Shown: positions 17,867-27,951 of the stretch, one piece after another
How the letters are laid out: every line of letters begins with the position of its first letter
Position numbering within the stretch: position 1 is the stretch's first letter
Source of the DNA: Pseudomonas purpurea
GTDB taxonomy: Bacteria > Pseudomonadota > Gammaproteobacteria > Pseudomonadales > Pseudomonadaceae
Assembly (NCBI RefSeq): GCF_039908635.1
Contig: NZ_CP150918.1
Location: 5,348,001 to 5,412,000, forward strand
Length of the DNA: 64,000 nucleotides
Direction: 5' to 3'
The notes under the pieces: generated by a model
Told to the model about the DNA's origin: nothing
What the model saw: the letters and a program-made list of their open reading frames with translations, nothing else
The model's database searches: none
Program-made: the position numbers and the translations under genes

Positions 17867-18826
17867 ATGAAAGGTTCCCCCTCGTTGTTGTTGGCCGCCC
17901 TGCTGAGTCTGCCGGTTCTGGCTCATGCCGCAGAACCGGCACAATGCAGTACCGTAAACTTCTCCGATGTCGGCTGGACCGACATCACCGCCACGACCGC
18001 CACCACCAGTGTCGTGCTCGACGCCCTGGGCTACAAAACCAAGACCACCATGATTTCGGTGCCCGTGACGTACAAGTCGCTGGCCGACGGCAAGAACATG
18101 GACGTGTTCCTCGGCAACTGGATGCCGACCATGGAAAACGACATCAAGGCCTACCGCGACGCCGGCACCGTCGAAACTGTGCGTACCAATCTCAAGGGCG
18201 CCAAATACACCCTGGCGGTGCCACAAGCGCTGTACGACAAAGGGCTGCATGACTTCGCCGACATCCCCAAATTCAAGAAAGAACTCGACGGCAAGATCTA
18301 CGGTATCGAACCCGGCAACGACGGTAACCGCCTGATCCAGAGCATGATCGACAAGAACGCCTTCGGCCTCAAGGACGCCGGCTTCAAAGTGGTCGAGTCC
18401 AGCGAGGCCGGCATGCTCTCGCAAGTCGACCGCGCCCAGAAGCGTGATACCGCCGTGGTGTTCCTGGGCTGGGCACCGCATCCGATGAACAAGCGCTTCA
18501 AGATCCAGTACCTCACCGGTGGCGATGACTTCTTCGGTCCGGATTTCGGTGCAGCCACCGTCCTGACCAACACCCGCAAGGGTTACACCCAGGAATGCAG
18601 CAACGTGGGCCAGTTGTTGAAAAACCTGGAGTTCACCGTCGACATGGAAAGCTCATTGATGGGCAATATCCTGGACGACAAGATGAAGCCTGATGCCGCC
18701 GCCCGGGCCTGGCTGAAAAAGAACCCACAGGTACTCGATGCCTGGCTCGCTGGCGTGACCACCATTGACGGTAAACCTGGCCTGGAGGCCGTGAAAGCCA
18801 AGCTTGCGCAGCCCTTGAAACAGTAA
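17867..18826 (+). CDS. cbcX: Choline-binding periplasmic protein CbcX
   Basis: A 319-residue OpuAC/ProX-type solute-binding protein with a Sec signal peptide (...LSLPVLAHA-AEPA). It shares the pocket motifs LGNWMPTM and FLGWAPHPMN with CaiX. It binds choline and delivers it to CbcW and CbcV. The start ATG at 17867 has AGGAG. A strong hairpin separates it from cbcW, which should raise its expression relative to the membrane components. Confidence 0.92.
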   Translation: MKGSPSLLLAALLSLPVLAHAAEPAQCSTVNFSDVGWTDITATTATTSVVLDALGYKTKTTMISVPVTYKSLADGKNMDVFLGNWMPTMENDIKAYRDAGTVETVRTNLKGAKYTLAVPQALYDKGLHDFADIPKFKKELDGKIYGIEPGNDGNRLIQSMIDKNAFGLKDAGFKVVESSEAGMLSQVDRAQKRDTAVVFLGWAPHPMNKRFKIQYLTGGDDFFGPDFGAATVLTNTRKGYTQECSNVGQLLKNLEFTVDMESSLMGNILDDKMKPDAAARAWLKKNPQVLDAWLAGVTTIDGKPGLEAVKAKLAQPLKQ

Positions 18827-18836
18827 AGTCGCTGAC

Positions 18837-18870
18837 GCCGGGCGGGCTCGCCCGCCCGGCTGTTTATTTC
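18837..18870 (+). terminator. Intercistronic hairpin between cbcX and cbcW
   Basis: An 11-bp perfect inverted repeat, GCCGGGCGGGC (18837-18847) with GCCCGCCCGGC (18850-18860), is followed by TGTTTATTT. It looks like a rho-independent attenuator that lets only part of the transcripts continue into cbcWV, or stabilises the cbcX message. Confidence 0.7.
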
Positions 18871-18893
18871 CTTGCATGCGGACGTTCACTACC

Positions 18894-19733
18894 ATGCTGA
18901 TTGATCAGAAAATCCCTTTAGGCCAGTACATCGCGGGCTTCGTCGAATGGTTGACGCAACATGGCGCCAGCACGTTTGACGCAATCGCCGTGACACTGGA
19001 AACGATGATCCACGGCGTGACGTTCGCGCTGACCTGGTTCAATCCTTTTGCATTGATCGGGTTGATCGCCTTGCTGGCTCATTTCATTCAACGCAAATGG
19101 GGCCTGACCGTTTTTGTCATCGCCTCCTTCCTGCTGATCCTCAACCTGGGGTACTGGCAGGAAACCATGGAAACCCTCGCCCAGGTGCTGTTCGCCACCC
19201 TGGTGTGCGTCGTGATCGGCGTGCCGTTGGGCATCGTCGCCGCGCACAAGCCGATGTTCTACACCATGATGCGTCCGGTGCTCGATCTGATGCAGACCGT
19301 GCCGACGTTCGTGTACCTCATTCCAACCCTGACCCTGTTTGGTCTGGGCGTGGTCCCCGGTCTGATCTCGACGGTGGTGTTCGCGATTGCCGCGCCCATC
19401 CGCCTGACTTACCTGGGCATCCGCGATGTCCCGCAAGAACTGATGGACGCCGGCAAAGCCTTCGGCTGCTCGCGCCGTCAACTGCTTTCACGGATCGAAT
19501 TGCCCCACGCCATGCCAAGCATCGCGGCCGGTATCACCCAGTGCATCATGCTGTCGCTGTCGATGGTGGTGATCGCGGCACTGGTGGGTGCCGACGGCCT
19601 GGGCAAACCCGTGGTCAACGCACTGAACACTGCCGATATCGCCCTGGGCTTCGAAGCCGGCCCTGGCGATCGTACTGCTGGCGATCATGCTCGACCGAAT
19701 CTGCAAACAACCCGACGCCAAAGTAGGGGGTGA
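18894..19733 (+). CDS. cbcW: Choline ABC transporter permease CbcW (C-terminal frameshift)
   Basis: Inner-membrane permease of the OpuAB/ProW family with about six helices and the EAA-type loop (DAGKAFGCSRRQLLSRIELP). I place the start at 18894 (MLIDQKIPLGQYIAGF); an in-frame ATG at 18876 is possible. Near 19661-19663 there is one C more than expected. The normal frame would continue GFEAGLAIVLLAIMLDRICKQ and stop at 19738-19740 in an ATGA overlap with cbcV. As written, the frame ends in an unrelated tail at 19733, losing the last helix. It is either a sequencing error or a real inactivating mutation. Confidence 0.85.
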   Translation: MLIDQKIPLGQYIAGFVEWLTQHGASTFDAIAVTLETMIHGVTFALTWFNPFALIGLIALLAHFIQRKWGLTVFVIASFLLILNLGYWQETMETLAQVLFATLVCVVIGVPLGIVAAHKPMFYTMMRPVLDLMQTVPTFVYLIPTLTLFGLGVVPGLISTVVFAIAAPIRLTYLGIRDVPQELMDAGKAFGCSRRQLLSRIELPHAMPSIAAGITQCIMLSLSMVVIAALVGADGLGKPVVNALNTADIALGFEAGPGDRTAGDHARPNLQTTRRQSRG

Positions 19734-19736
19734 CGC

Positions 19737-20915
19737 ATGAGCATAATCCGCTTCGATCAGGTCGACGTGGTCTTCTCCAAAGACCCGCGTGAAGCCCTGA
19801 AACTGCTCGACCAGGGCATGACCCGTGACCAGATCCTGAAAAAAACCGGGCAGATCGTTGGCGTTGAAAAAGCCAGCCTGGACATCGAGAAAGGCGAAAT
19901 CTGCGTGCTGATGGGCCTTTCCGGCTCAGGCAAATCCAGCCTGCTGCGCTGCATCAACGGCTTGAACACCGTCAGCCGTGGCAAGTTGTTCGTCGAGCAT
20001 GAAGGCAAGCAGATCGACATCGCCTCCTGCACCCCGGCCGAACTGAAAATGATGCGCACCAAACGCATCGCCATGGTCTTCCAGAAATTCGCCCTGATGC
20101 CGTGGCTGACGGTGCGTGAAAACATCAGCTTCGGCCTCGAAATGCAGGGCCGACCGGAGAAGGAACGGAAAAAACTGGTCGATGAAAAACTCGAACTGGT
20201 GGGCCTGACCCAATGGCGCAACAAGAAACCCGACGAGCTCTCCGGCGGCATGCAGCAACGTGTGGGCCTGGCCCGCGCACTGGCGATGGACGCCGACATC
20301 CTGCTGATGGACGAACCGTTCTCGGCACTCGACCCGCTGATCCGCCAGGGCCTGCAAGACGAACTGCTGGAACTGCAAAACAAGCTGAGCAAAACCATCG
20401 TGTTCGTGAGCCACGACCTCGATGAAGCGCTGAAACTGGGCAGCCGTATCGCGATCATGAAAGACGGTCGGATCATCCAGTACAGCAAGCCGGAAGAAAT
20501 CGTCCTCAACCCGGCCGATGACTACGTACGCACCTTCGTCGCGCACACCAACCCGCTCAACGTGCTGTGCGGGCGCAGCCTGATGCGCACCCTGGACAAG
20601 TGCAAACGCATCAACGGTTCGGTATGCCTGGACCCAGGCGGCGACTCGTGGCTGGACCTGGCCGAAGGCAACACCATCAAGGGCGCCCGGCAAAACGGCG
20701 CCAGCCTGGACCTGCAAAACTGGGCACCGGGGCAAGCGGTCGAAGGCCTTGGCCGTCGTCCAACGCTGGTGGATTCGAACATCGGCATGCGCGACGCGTT
20801 GCAGATTCGTTATCAGACCGGCAACAAACTGGTGCTGCACGACAACAACCATGTGGTGGGGATTCTGGGCGACAGCGAGCTGTATCACGCGCTGCTCGGC
20901 AAGAACCTGGGGTAA
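19737..20915 (+). CDS. cbcV: Choline ABC transporter ATPase CbcV
   Basis: A 392-residue ATPase of the glycine betaine/proline transporter type. Walker A is GLSGSGKS (60-67), the signature LSGGMQQRV, Walker B ILLMDEPF, and a switch histidine in VSHDLDEA. The C-terminal 120 residues resemble the CBS-like regulatory domain of OpuAA/ProV. It powers uptake of choline, betaine and carnitine through CbcW with the binding proteins CbcX and CaiX. The start overlaps the restored cbcW stop. A terminator follows. Confidence 0.93.
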   Translation: MSIIRFDQVDVVFSKDPREALKLLDQGMTRDQILKKTGQIVGVEKASLDIEKGEICVLMGLSGSGKSSLLRCINGLNTVSRGKLFVEHEGKQIDIASCTPAELKMMRTKRIAMVFQKFALMPWLTVRENISFGLEMQGRPEKERKKLVDEKLELVGLTQWRNKKPDELSGGMQQRVGLARALAMDADILLMDEPFSALDPLIRQGLQDELLELQNKLSKTIVFVSHDLDEALKLGSRIAIMKDGRIIQYSKPEEIVLNPADDYVRTFVAHTNPLNVLCGRSLMRTLDKCKRINGSVCLDPGGDSWLDLAEGNTIKGARQNGASLDLQNWAPGQAVEGLGRRPTLVDSNIGMRDALQIRYQTGNKLVLHDNNHVVGILGDSELYHALLGKNLG

Positions 20916-20927
20916 GGCAGCAGACAC

Positions 20928-20957
20928 AAAAACGCCGCGAGAGGATCGCGGCGTTTT
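20928..20957 (+). terminator. Rho-independent terminator after cbcV
   Basis: Stem AAAAACGCCGCGA with TCGCGGCGTTTTT, short loop, T run on the right. It ends the cbcXWV operon. The A run on the left could also serve minus-strand betT transcripts. Confidence 0.88.
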
Positions 20958-20993
20958 TGTTCGTACACATATATGACTTGGAACACGGACAAC

Positions 20994-21126
20994 TGTGGCG
21001 AGGGAGCTTGCTCCCGCTCGGTTGCGTAGCAACCGCAAATCCATACAGCGCGGGTTATCTGCAAGAACCGGGTCGCGGGTTTTGGGGCCGCTTCGCAGCC
21101 CAGCGGGAGCAAGCTCCCTCGCCACA
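20994..21126. repeat. REP doublet (TGTGGCGAGG family)
   Basis: Inverted REP pair in the convergent gap between cbcV and betT. Confidence 0.85.
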
Positions 21127-21168
21127 ATGGTGCTGCGGTGCAGCTGATGCACCGCATCACCTCAAGCC

Positions 21169-23166
21169 TTAGCTATAAACCCGGCCAAGGAGCTGCCGAT
21201 GGCTTTCAAACTGATCGATCACATCACGCGTGATCTGCTCTTGAGTGAAGCCCATCAGGTCATATTCCTGACTGCCGTTGTGCAGATACACCTCGGCACG
21301 GTAGTAGCGGCTGCGCTCTTCATCGGCATTCGGCGATTCGCTTGGCGCGGCCAGGTAGCCGTCCAGGCTCACTTCGTAGACAAAAGGGTTGCCCTCTTCC
21401 ATCTCGATCCGCACGCCCATGCACCGCTTGGCTTTACCCAGCAACGTCTGAACGTCCAGGCCTTGAGTGCGCAGTTGTGCGGCCGCATCTTCCAGTGCCG
21501 GGCTGACGTGTTTGTCCATGAAGCGCTGAACAATCGACTGAGTCGGTTGCAGGTCCTGCGCCGACAGCCGCTCGCTGAAGCCACGACGACCACGGGCCGC
21601 CAGTTCGGCTTGCTCCTGCTCGATCTGCACGTCCTGGCGCATGGCCTTGTGCAAGCCGAACATGAAGAACACCAGTACCACCGAGAACGGCAGACCGGCC
21701 AGCACCACCATGGTTTGCATGGCTTCGAAGTTACCGGCGAGCAACAGACCGATGGTCACCAGGGTGATCACCACCGACCAGAAGATCCGCAACCAGTGCG
21801 GCGCATCTTCGTCGACGTTACCGCCCTTGCAGGACAGGTTGGCCATCATCACCGCGCCGGAGTCGGCCGGGGTCAGGAACAGCACGAAACCGACAAAGAT
21901 CGACACGCCGATCACGATTTTCGACGCGGGGTAATGCTCGAGCAGTTGGTAGATCGCCATGGACGGCTGCTCGAGCGCCGTCTTCCCGAGTTCCACCGCT
22001 CCCTGGTTCATCACCAGGTCCAGGGCCGAGTTACCGAAGATCGACAGCCAGGCCAGGGTGAAGCCCAGCGGAATCAGCAGCACGCCGGCCACCAGTTCAC
22101 GCACGGTACGACCGCGGGAAATACGCGCAATGAACATGCCGACGAATGGGGCCCAGGAAATCCACCAGGCCCAGTAGAACAGGGTCCACAGGCCCAACCA
22201 GCGCTCGGATTTTTCGTTGTCGCCCACGTACACATAAAGGTCGAAGGTTTTCAGCACCACGCCGTTCAGGTAGTCGCCGATGTTCTGCACGAAACCGTTG
22301 AGCAGGTGCAGGGTCGGGCCGAACAGCAGCACGAAAATCAGCAGACCGCTGAACAGCACGATGTTCAGGTTGGACAGACGGCGGATGCCGTTTTCCACAC
22401 CCGACACGGCAGCGATGGTCGCCACGGTGCTCATCACGATGATCACGATCAACAGGTTAGTGTCGGTGTGATCCATGCCGAACAGGTTTTCCAGCCCCGA
22501 GCGTACCTGCAACGCACCGATGCCCAGGTTGGTCACCAGCCCCAGCAGGGTCACGAACATGCCAAAGCCGTCGACCGCATGACCGGCCGCGCCCTTGACC
22601 CAGCGCTCGCCCACCAGCGGATACAGCGCAGAACGCAGTGCCAGCGGCTGGTTATGACGGTAGGCAAAGTACGCCACGGCCAGGCCGACCAATGCGTAGA
22701 TCGCCCAGCCATGCAGGCCCCAGTGCAGGAAAGTCAGCTGCACAGCCTGACGTGCCGCCAGGTTGGTGCCGGCCACGCCTTCCGGCGGGTTGAAGAAGTG
22801 GTCAAGCGGCTCGGAAGCACCGAAGTACAGCAGCGAGATGCCGATACCGGACGAGAACAGCATCCCGGCCCAGGCGCCATAACTGAAGTCCGGGGTGTCG
22901 TCCTTGCTGCCCAGTTTGAGTTTGCCGTAGGACGAAAACGCCAGGCCAACAACAAACACCAGGTAAGCGGCAATCACCACCATGTAGTACCAGCCGAAGC
23001 TGCGCGACAACCAGGCTTGAGCTATCCCCAGAATTCTCCCGGCTTCTTGCGGCGCGGTGATGAGAATGACGGTCAACAGCAGGATCAGTGCGGTCGAGGT
23101 GTAGAACACCCAACCGTTGACCGTCACCTTCTCGGGTGGGGTCTTTATAAGAGAGGCAGAACTCAT
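21169..23166 (-). CDS. betT: High-affinity choline transporter BetT (BCCT family)
   Basis: A 665-residue proton/sodium-coupled BCCT transporter with 12 membrane helices. The family signature is in the region FYWAWWISWAPFVGMFIARISRGRT. A cytoplasmic C-terminal domain of about 150 residues follows, as in osmosensing BetT proteins. The start ATG at 23166 (MSSASLIKTPPE) was chosen over an upstream ATG because it fits the family N terminus. It is divergent from betIBA and shares the BetI palindrome region. Confidence 0.94.
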   Translation of the reverse strand: MSSASLIKTPPEKVTVNGWVFYTSTALILLLTVILITAPQEAGRILGIAQAWLSRSFGWYYMVVIAAYLVFVVGLAFSSYGKLKLGSKDDTPDFSYGAWAGMLFSSGIGISLLYFGASEPLDHFFNPPEGVAGTNLAARQAVQLTFLHWGLHGWAIYALVGLAVAYFAYRHNQPLALRSALYPLVGERWVKGAAGHAVDGFGMFVTLLGLVTNLGIGALQVRSGLENLFGMDHTDTNLLIVIIVMSTVATIAAVSGVENGIRRLSNLNIVLFSGLLIFVLLFGPTLHLLNGFVQNIGDYLNGVVLKTFDLYVYVGDNEKSERWLGLWTLFYWAWWISWAPFVGMFIARISRGRTVRELVAGVLLIPLGFTLAWLSIFGNSALDLVMNQGAVELGKTALEQPSMAIYQLLEHYPASKIVIGVSIFVGFVLFLTPADSGAVMMANLSCKGGNVDEDAPHWLRIFWSVVITLVTIGLLLAGNFEAMQTMVVLAGLPFSVVLVFFMFGLHKAMRQDVQIEQEQAELAARGRRGFSERLSAQDLQPTQSIVQRFMDKHVSPALEDAAAQLRTQGLDVQTLLGKAKRCMGVRIEMEEGNPFVYEVSLDGYLAAPSESPNADEERSRYYRAEVYLHNGSQEYDLMGFTQEQITRDVIDQFESHRQLLGRVYS

Positions 23167-23499
23167 TGCACAGATGCTCCAGGCAGTGCGAGAGAAGGAC
23201 ACAAGGCAAAGCAGTACCCGACCAATCGGTTAGTTGGCAGCCGACCAGCGGGTGATATAAAGACACCCCGAAAAAAGCCCGAAACCACAGGGATTGCGTT
23301 GAAAACCGGCGTCGTAAGCCTTGCGCGCGGGTGTACCGCGACACAGGGCTTCAAGCGTCTTGCCCATTCAACAGGTCCGTTACGTCGATCCGCGCCATGC
23401 CCCGCGTGGGTTTCGAGTATTTTCAGATGTCGTCTTTCGCCAGTTACACGTAGGAAAAATCTGTAAGCAGCGACGATTTGTCGCAGATCTTATTCTTTG

Positions 23500-23519
23500 T
23501 TGATTGAACGTTCAATCAA
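23500..23519. promoter_or_regulatory. BetI operator (perfect 20-bp palindrome)
   Basis: TTGATTGAACGTTCAATCAA is a perfect palindrome in the betT-betI divergent gap (23167-23589; no gene in it). It overlaps a plausible -35 region (TTGATT) of the betIBA promoter, as expected for repression by the TetR-family BetI until choline is present. Confidence 0.8.
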
Positions 23520-23589
23520 AACAAAATAGACTGGCCCTCAATCCGGAAGCCGCTTGTCGACCTCCGGAAGGCCTAAGGAGATGTGCAAG

Positions 23590-24183
23590 ATGCCCAAGGT
23601 CGGTATGCAACCCATCCGCCGCCAGCAATTGATCGAAGCCACGTTGCAGGCGGTCGATCAGGTCGGTATGGGGGACGCCAGCATTGCGCTGATCGCCCGT
23701 TTGGCCGGTGTCTCGAATGGCATCATCAGTCATTATTTTCAGGACAAGAACGGCCTGATCGCCGCCACGATGCGGTACCTGATGAACGTCCTCAGCGAGA
23801 ACGTCACCGCGCGCCGCCAGGCGCTGGGAGATAACAGCCCGCGGGCTCATCTTCAGGTGATTATCGAAGGCAACTTCGACGCCAGCCAGGTCAATGGCCC
23901 GGCAATGAAAACCTGGCTGGCCTTCTGGGCCACCAGCATGCACCAACCGTCTTTACACAGGTTGCAGCGGATCAACGATCACCGCCTGTATTCCAACCTG
24001 TGCTGCGAGTTCCGCCGAGTGCTGCCGCTTGATCAAGCACGCAGTGCAGCACGTGGCCTGGCAGCCCTGATCGACGGTTTGTGGTTGCGCGGCGCGCTGT
24101 CGGGAGACGCTTTCGACACCGAGCAGGCGCAACGGATCGCTTACGAATACATGGATTTCCAACTGGCTAAGCAGGAACGCTAG
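23590..24183 (+). CDS. betI: Choline-responsive repressor BetI
   Basis: A 197-residue TetR-family repressor with its helix-turn-helix at about 28-50 ([21 protein letters not shown]) and family motif [13 protein letters not shown]. The start ATG at 23590 ([17 protein letters not shown]) has AAGGAG. It represses betT and betIBA; choline relieves repression. betB follows after 106 bp. Confidence 0.95.
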   Translation: MPKVGMQPIRRQQLIEATLQAVDQVGMGDASIALIARLAGVSNGIISHYFQDKNGLIAATMRYLMNVLSENVTARRQALGDNSPRAHLQVIIEGNFDASQVNGPAMKTWLAFWATSMHQPSLHRLQRINDHRLYSNLCCEFRRVLPLDQARSAARGLAALIDGLWLRGALSGDAFDTEQAQRIAYEYMDFQLAKQER

Positions 24184-24289
24184 AGCACCTATAACGCTCG
24201 GCCCCTGAACGGCCACTGATCAGCGTTGCCCAGGTTTTACGGCACGCCCGGTGGTCAACGCCCACTACTTATGCACTTGCGAGGACTTT

Positions 24290-25762
24290 ATGGCCCGTTT
24301 CGAACTGCAAAAACTCTACATTGACGGCGGCTACACCGACGCGGGCAGCGATGCCACCTTCGAAGCCATCAACCCGGCTAACGGTGAAGTTCTCGCCAAA
24401 GTGCAACGTGCGACAAAAGAAGACGTTGAGCGCGCTGTGGTCAGCGCCGAAAAGGGCCAGAAAATCTGGGCCGCAATGACCGCCATGGAGCGTTCGCGCA
24501 TCCTGCGTCGTGCCGTGGATATCCTGCGCGAGCGCAACGATGAACTGGCCGCTCTGGAAACCCTGGACACCGGCAAGGCGTACTCTGAAACCCGTTACGT
24601 CGACATCGTGACCGGCGCTGACGTGCTGGAATATTACGCGGGCCTGGTTCCGGCCATCGAAGGCGAGCAGATTCCGCTGCGCACCACTTCGTTCGTCTAC
24701 ACCCGTCGCGAGCCACTGGGCGTCGTGGCCGGTATCGGCGCGTGGAACTACCCCATCCAGATCGCCCTGTGGAAATCCGCTCCAGCCCTGGCGGCCGGTA
24801 ACGCGATGATCTTCAAGCCGAGCGAAGTCACCTCCCTGACAACCCTGAAACTGGCTGAAATCTACACCGAAGCCGGCTTGCCAGCAGGCGTGTTCAACGT
24901 GCTGACCGGCAGCGGCCGTGAAGTCGGCACCTGGTTGACCGAGCACCCGCGCATCGAAAAAATCTCCTTCACCGGCGGCACCGACACCGGCAAAAAGGTC
25001 ATGGCCAGCGCTTCTGCCTCGTCCCTGAAAGACGTGACCATGGAACTGGGCGGCAAGTCCCCGCTGATCATTTTCGACGACGCCGACCTGGATCGCGCCG
25101 CCGACACCGCCATGATGGCCAACTTCTACAGCTCCGGCCAGGTCTGCACCAACGGCACTCGCGTGTTCGTCCCGAGCCACCTGAAAGCCGCTTTCGAAGC
25201 CAAGATCGTTGAACGCGTTGCGCGCATCCGCGTTGGCAACCCGGAAGACGAAAACACCAACTTCGGCCCGCTGGTCAGCTTCGCTCACATGGAGAGCGTG
25301 CTGGGTTACATCGCCAAGGGTAAAGAAGAAGGCGCTCGCGTTCTGTGCGGCGGCAGCCGTCTGACCGAAGGCGAATTCGCCAAAGGCGCATTCGTGGCAC
25401 CGACCGTGTTCACCGACTGCACCGACGAGATGACCATCGTGCGCGAAGAAATCTTCGGCCCGGTGATGAGCATCCTGACCTATGAAACCGAAGAAGAAGT
25501 GATCCGTCGTGCCAACGACACCGACTTCGGCCTGGCCGCTGGCGTCGTCACCAAGGATCTGAACCGCGCTCACCGCGTGATTCATCAGCTGGAAGCCGGT
25601 ATCTGCTGGATCAACGCCTGGGGCGAGTCCGACGCCAAGATGCCGGTTGGCGGCTACAAGCAGTCGGGCGTGGGTCGTGAAAACGGCATCAGCTCGCTGA
25701 ACAACTTCACTCGCATCAAATCGGTACAGGTCGAGCTGGGTGATTACGCCTCGGTTTTCTGA
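24290..25762 (+). CDS. betB: Betaine aldehyde dehydrogenase
   Basis: A 490-residue NAD(P)+-dependent aldehyde dehydrogenase. Motifs are [18 protein letters not shown] (cofactor), MELGGKSPL with the catalytic glutamate, and the nucleophile cysteine in [11 protein letters not shown]. It oxidises betaine aldehyde to glycine betaine. The start at 24290 ([13 protein letters not shown]) is the family start; upstream in-frame codons lack support. Length matches BetB of P. aeruginosa (490). Confidence 0.96.
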   Translation: MARFELQKLYIDGGYTDAGSDATFEAINPANGEVLAKVQRATKEDVERAVVSAEKGQKIWAAMTAMERSRILRRAVDILRERNDELAALETLDTGKAYSETRYVDIVTGADVLEYYAGLVPAIEGEQIPLRTTSFVYTRREPLGVVAGIGAWNYPIQIALWKSAPALAAGNAMIFKPSEVTSLTTLKLAEIYTEAGLPAGVFNVLTGSGREVGTWLTEHPRIEKISFTGGTDTGKKVMASASASSLKDVTMELGGKSPLIIFDDADLDRAADTAMMANFYSSGQVCTNGTRVFVPSHLKAAFEAKIVERVARIRVGNPEDENTNFGPLVSFAHMESVLGYIAKGKEEGARVLCGGSRLTEGEFAKGAFVAPTVFTDCTDEMTIVREEIFGPVMSILTYETEEEVIRRANDTDFGLAAGVVTKDLNRAHRVIHQLEAGICWINAWGESDAKMPVGGYKQSGVGRENGISSLNNFTRIKSVQVELGDYASVF

Positions 25763-25791
25763 TCTGACGCAACTCTGAAGTTGCGGGCCGT

Positions 25792-25924
25792 TGTGGCGAG
25801 GGAGCTTGCTCCCGCTGGGCTGCGAAGCGGCCCCAACTTCAGACACCGCGTTCATGCAGAAAGAGCACGGTCGCTGATTTTGCGACTGCTGCGCAGCCGA
25901 GCGGGAGCAAGCTCCCTCGCCACA
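25792..25924. repeat. REP doublet (TGTGGCGAGG family)
   Basis: Inverted REP pair filling the gap between betB and betA, within the operon. Confidence 0.85.
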
Positions 25925-25972
25925 GAAGGTGGCAACTCGGTGACCTGACCAACTTCAAAGAGGGTGCATTCA

Positions 25973-27676
25973 ATGTCCCAAGAATACGATTACATCATCA
26001 TCGGTGCCGGCTCTGCCGGTAACACCCTGGCGACCCGTCTGACTGAAGACGAAGGCGTCACCGTCCTGCTGCTCGAAGCCGGCGGCCCGGACTACCGCTT
26101 CGACTTCCGCACGCAAATGCCTGCGGCACTGGCGTTCCCGCTGCAAGGCCGTCGCTACAACTGGGCCTACGAGACCGATCCAGAACCACACATGAACGGT
26201 CGCCGCATGGAATGCGGTCGCGGCAAGGGCCTGGGCGGCTCTTCGCTGATCAACGGCATGTGCTACATCCGCGGTAACGCGATGGACTACGACGGCTGGG
26301 CAAAAAACCCGGGGCTGGAAGACTGGACCTACCTCGATTGCCTGCCGTATTTCCGCAAAGCGGAAACCCGTGACATCGGCCCGAACGACTACCATGGTGG
26401 CGAAGGCCCGGTCAGCGTGACCACGCCTAAAGCCGGCAACAACCCGCTGTTCCACGCGATGGTTGAAGCAGGCGTACAGGCCGGTTACCCGCGTACCGAA
26501 GACCTGAACGGCTACCAGCAGGAAGGTTTCGGCCCGATGGACCGTACCGTAACGCCTAAAGGCCGTCGCTCCAGCACCGCTCGCGGTTACCTGGACACCG
26601 CCAAAAAGCGTTCGACCCTGAACATCGTCACTCACGCCCTGACCGACAAGATTCTGTTCGACGGCAAGCGTGCCGTTGGCGTGCGTTACCTGGTGGGCAG
26701 CGCTGAAGAGCGCGTCGAAGCCCGTGCGCGCAAAGAAGTGTTGCTGTGCAGCGGCGCGATTGCTTCGCCACAAATCCTGCAACGTTCCGGCGTGGGTCCG
26801 GCCAAGCTGCTCGAGAGCCTGGACATCCCCGTGGTTCACGACCTGCCGGGCGTAGGCGAGAACCTGCAAGACCACCTGGAGCTGTACCTGCAATACGCAT
26901 GCACCCAGCCGGTTTCGCTGTACCCCTCGCTGCTTTGGTACAACCAGCCGGCCATTGGCGCCGAGTGGCTGTTCAACGGTACCGGCATCGGCGCCAGCAA
27001 CCAGTTCGAAGCCGGCGGTTTCATCCGCACGCGTCCGGATTTCGAATGGCCGAACATTCAGTACCACTTCCTGCCGGTCGCGATTAACTACAACGGCAGC
27101 AACGGTGTGAAAGAGCACGGTTTCCAGGCGCACATGGGCTCCATGCGCTCGCCAAGCCGTGGCCGGATCCAGGTTAAATCCAAGGATCCGCGCCAGTACC
27201 CGAGCATCCTGTTCAACTACATGGCCACCGAGCAAGACTGGCAGGAGTTCCGTGACGGCATCCGCCTGACCCGTGAAATCATGCAGCAGCCGGCACTCGA
27301 CGCGTTCCGTGGTCGTGAGCTGAGCCCGGGCATCGAGGTGCAAACCGACGAGCAACTGGACACGTTCATCCGTGAGCACGCCGAAACCGCGTTCCACCCG
27401 TCCTGCTCGTGCAAGATGGGCACCGACGAGATGGCCGTGGTCGATGGCCAGGGTCGCGTCCACGGGATGCAGAACCTGCGTGTGATTGATGCCTCGATCA
27501 TGCCGCTGATCACCACCGGCAACCTGAACGCCCCAACGATCATGATCGCCGAGAAAATCGCCGACAAGATCCGCGGCCGTCAGCCACTGCCACGCAGCCA
27601 GGCCAAATACTACGTCGCGGGCGAAGCCCCGGTGCGTGGCAAGCCACTGCGTGAAGTGAGCCGTACCGCGCAGTAA
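25973..27676 (+). CDS. betA: Choline dehydrogenase
   Basis: A 567-residue FAD-dependent GMC oxidoreductase that oxidises choline to betaine aldehyde at the membrane. It begins [20 protein letters not shown] with the dinucleotide-binding motif, has the GMC signatures [15 protein letters not shown] and [15 protein letters not shown], and ends with the catalytic HPSCSCKMG and a NLNAPT segment. The ATG at 25973 has AGAGGG; a GTG at 25964 lies within that site and was rejected. Confidence 0.96.
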   Translation: MSQEYDYIIIGAGSAGNTLATRLTEDEGVTVLLLEAGGPDYRFDFRTQMPAALAFPLQGRRYNWAYETDPEPHMNGRRMECGRGKGLGGSSLINGMCYIRGNAMDYDGWAKNPGLEDWTYLDCLPYFRKAETRDIGPNDYHGGEGPVSVTTPKAGNNPLFHAMVEAGVQAGYPRTEDLNGYQQEGFGPMDRTVTPKGRRSSTARGYLDTAKKRSTLNIVTHALTDKILFDGKRAVGVRYLVGSAEERVEARARKEVLLCSGAIASPQILQRSGVGPAKLLESLDIPVVHDLPGVGENLQDHLELYLQYACTQPVSLYPSLLWYNQPAIGAEWLFNGTGIGASNQFEAGGFIRTRPDFEWPNIQYHFLPVAINYNGSNGVKEHGFQAHMGSMRSPSRGRIQVKSKDPRQYPSILFNYMATEQDWQEFRDGIRLTREIMQQPALDAFRGRELSPGIEVQTDEQLDTFIREHAETAFHPSCSCKMGTDEMAVVDGQGRVHGMQNLRVIDASIMPLITTGNLNAPTIMIAEKIADKIRGRQPLPRSQAKYYVAGEAPVRGKPLREVSRTAQ

Positions 27677-27697
27677 GCCGTTACACCGCCGCGCGAC

Positions 27698-27790
27698 CAT
27701 CGCGAGCAAGCTCGCTCCCACAGGTTTCAGGTCGATTGCAGATTTTGTGATCAGCCTGATACCCATGTGGGAGCGAGCTTGCCCGCGATG
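27698..27790. repeat. REP doublet, near-twin of the one at 28.66 kb
   Basis: Inverted REP pair whose spacer (GATTGCAGATT..TGTGATCA) is nearly the same as in the element at 28657-28750, so whole doublets, not only the arms, were duplicated. Confidence 0.85.
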
Positions 27791-27951
27791 GCTTACTACC
27801 AAACGACACACCTCTACCCGCCTTGCACCCTCCCACACCGCTTCACCCTTGATCCTACCCCCCGCGCAGGCCTACTCTAGTCACCGCGCAAACGTTTCAC
27901 CTCCCCGCCCCAATCGACAAGCCGCCACCTGGCTGGCCACGAGGCTTTCTC

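Noticed and set aside
25964..25972. GTG start for betA upstream of the ATG at 25973
   Set aside because: The GTG lies in the ribosome site AGAGGG, and family members begin at the MSQEYDY position.
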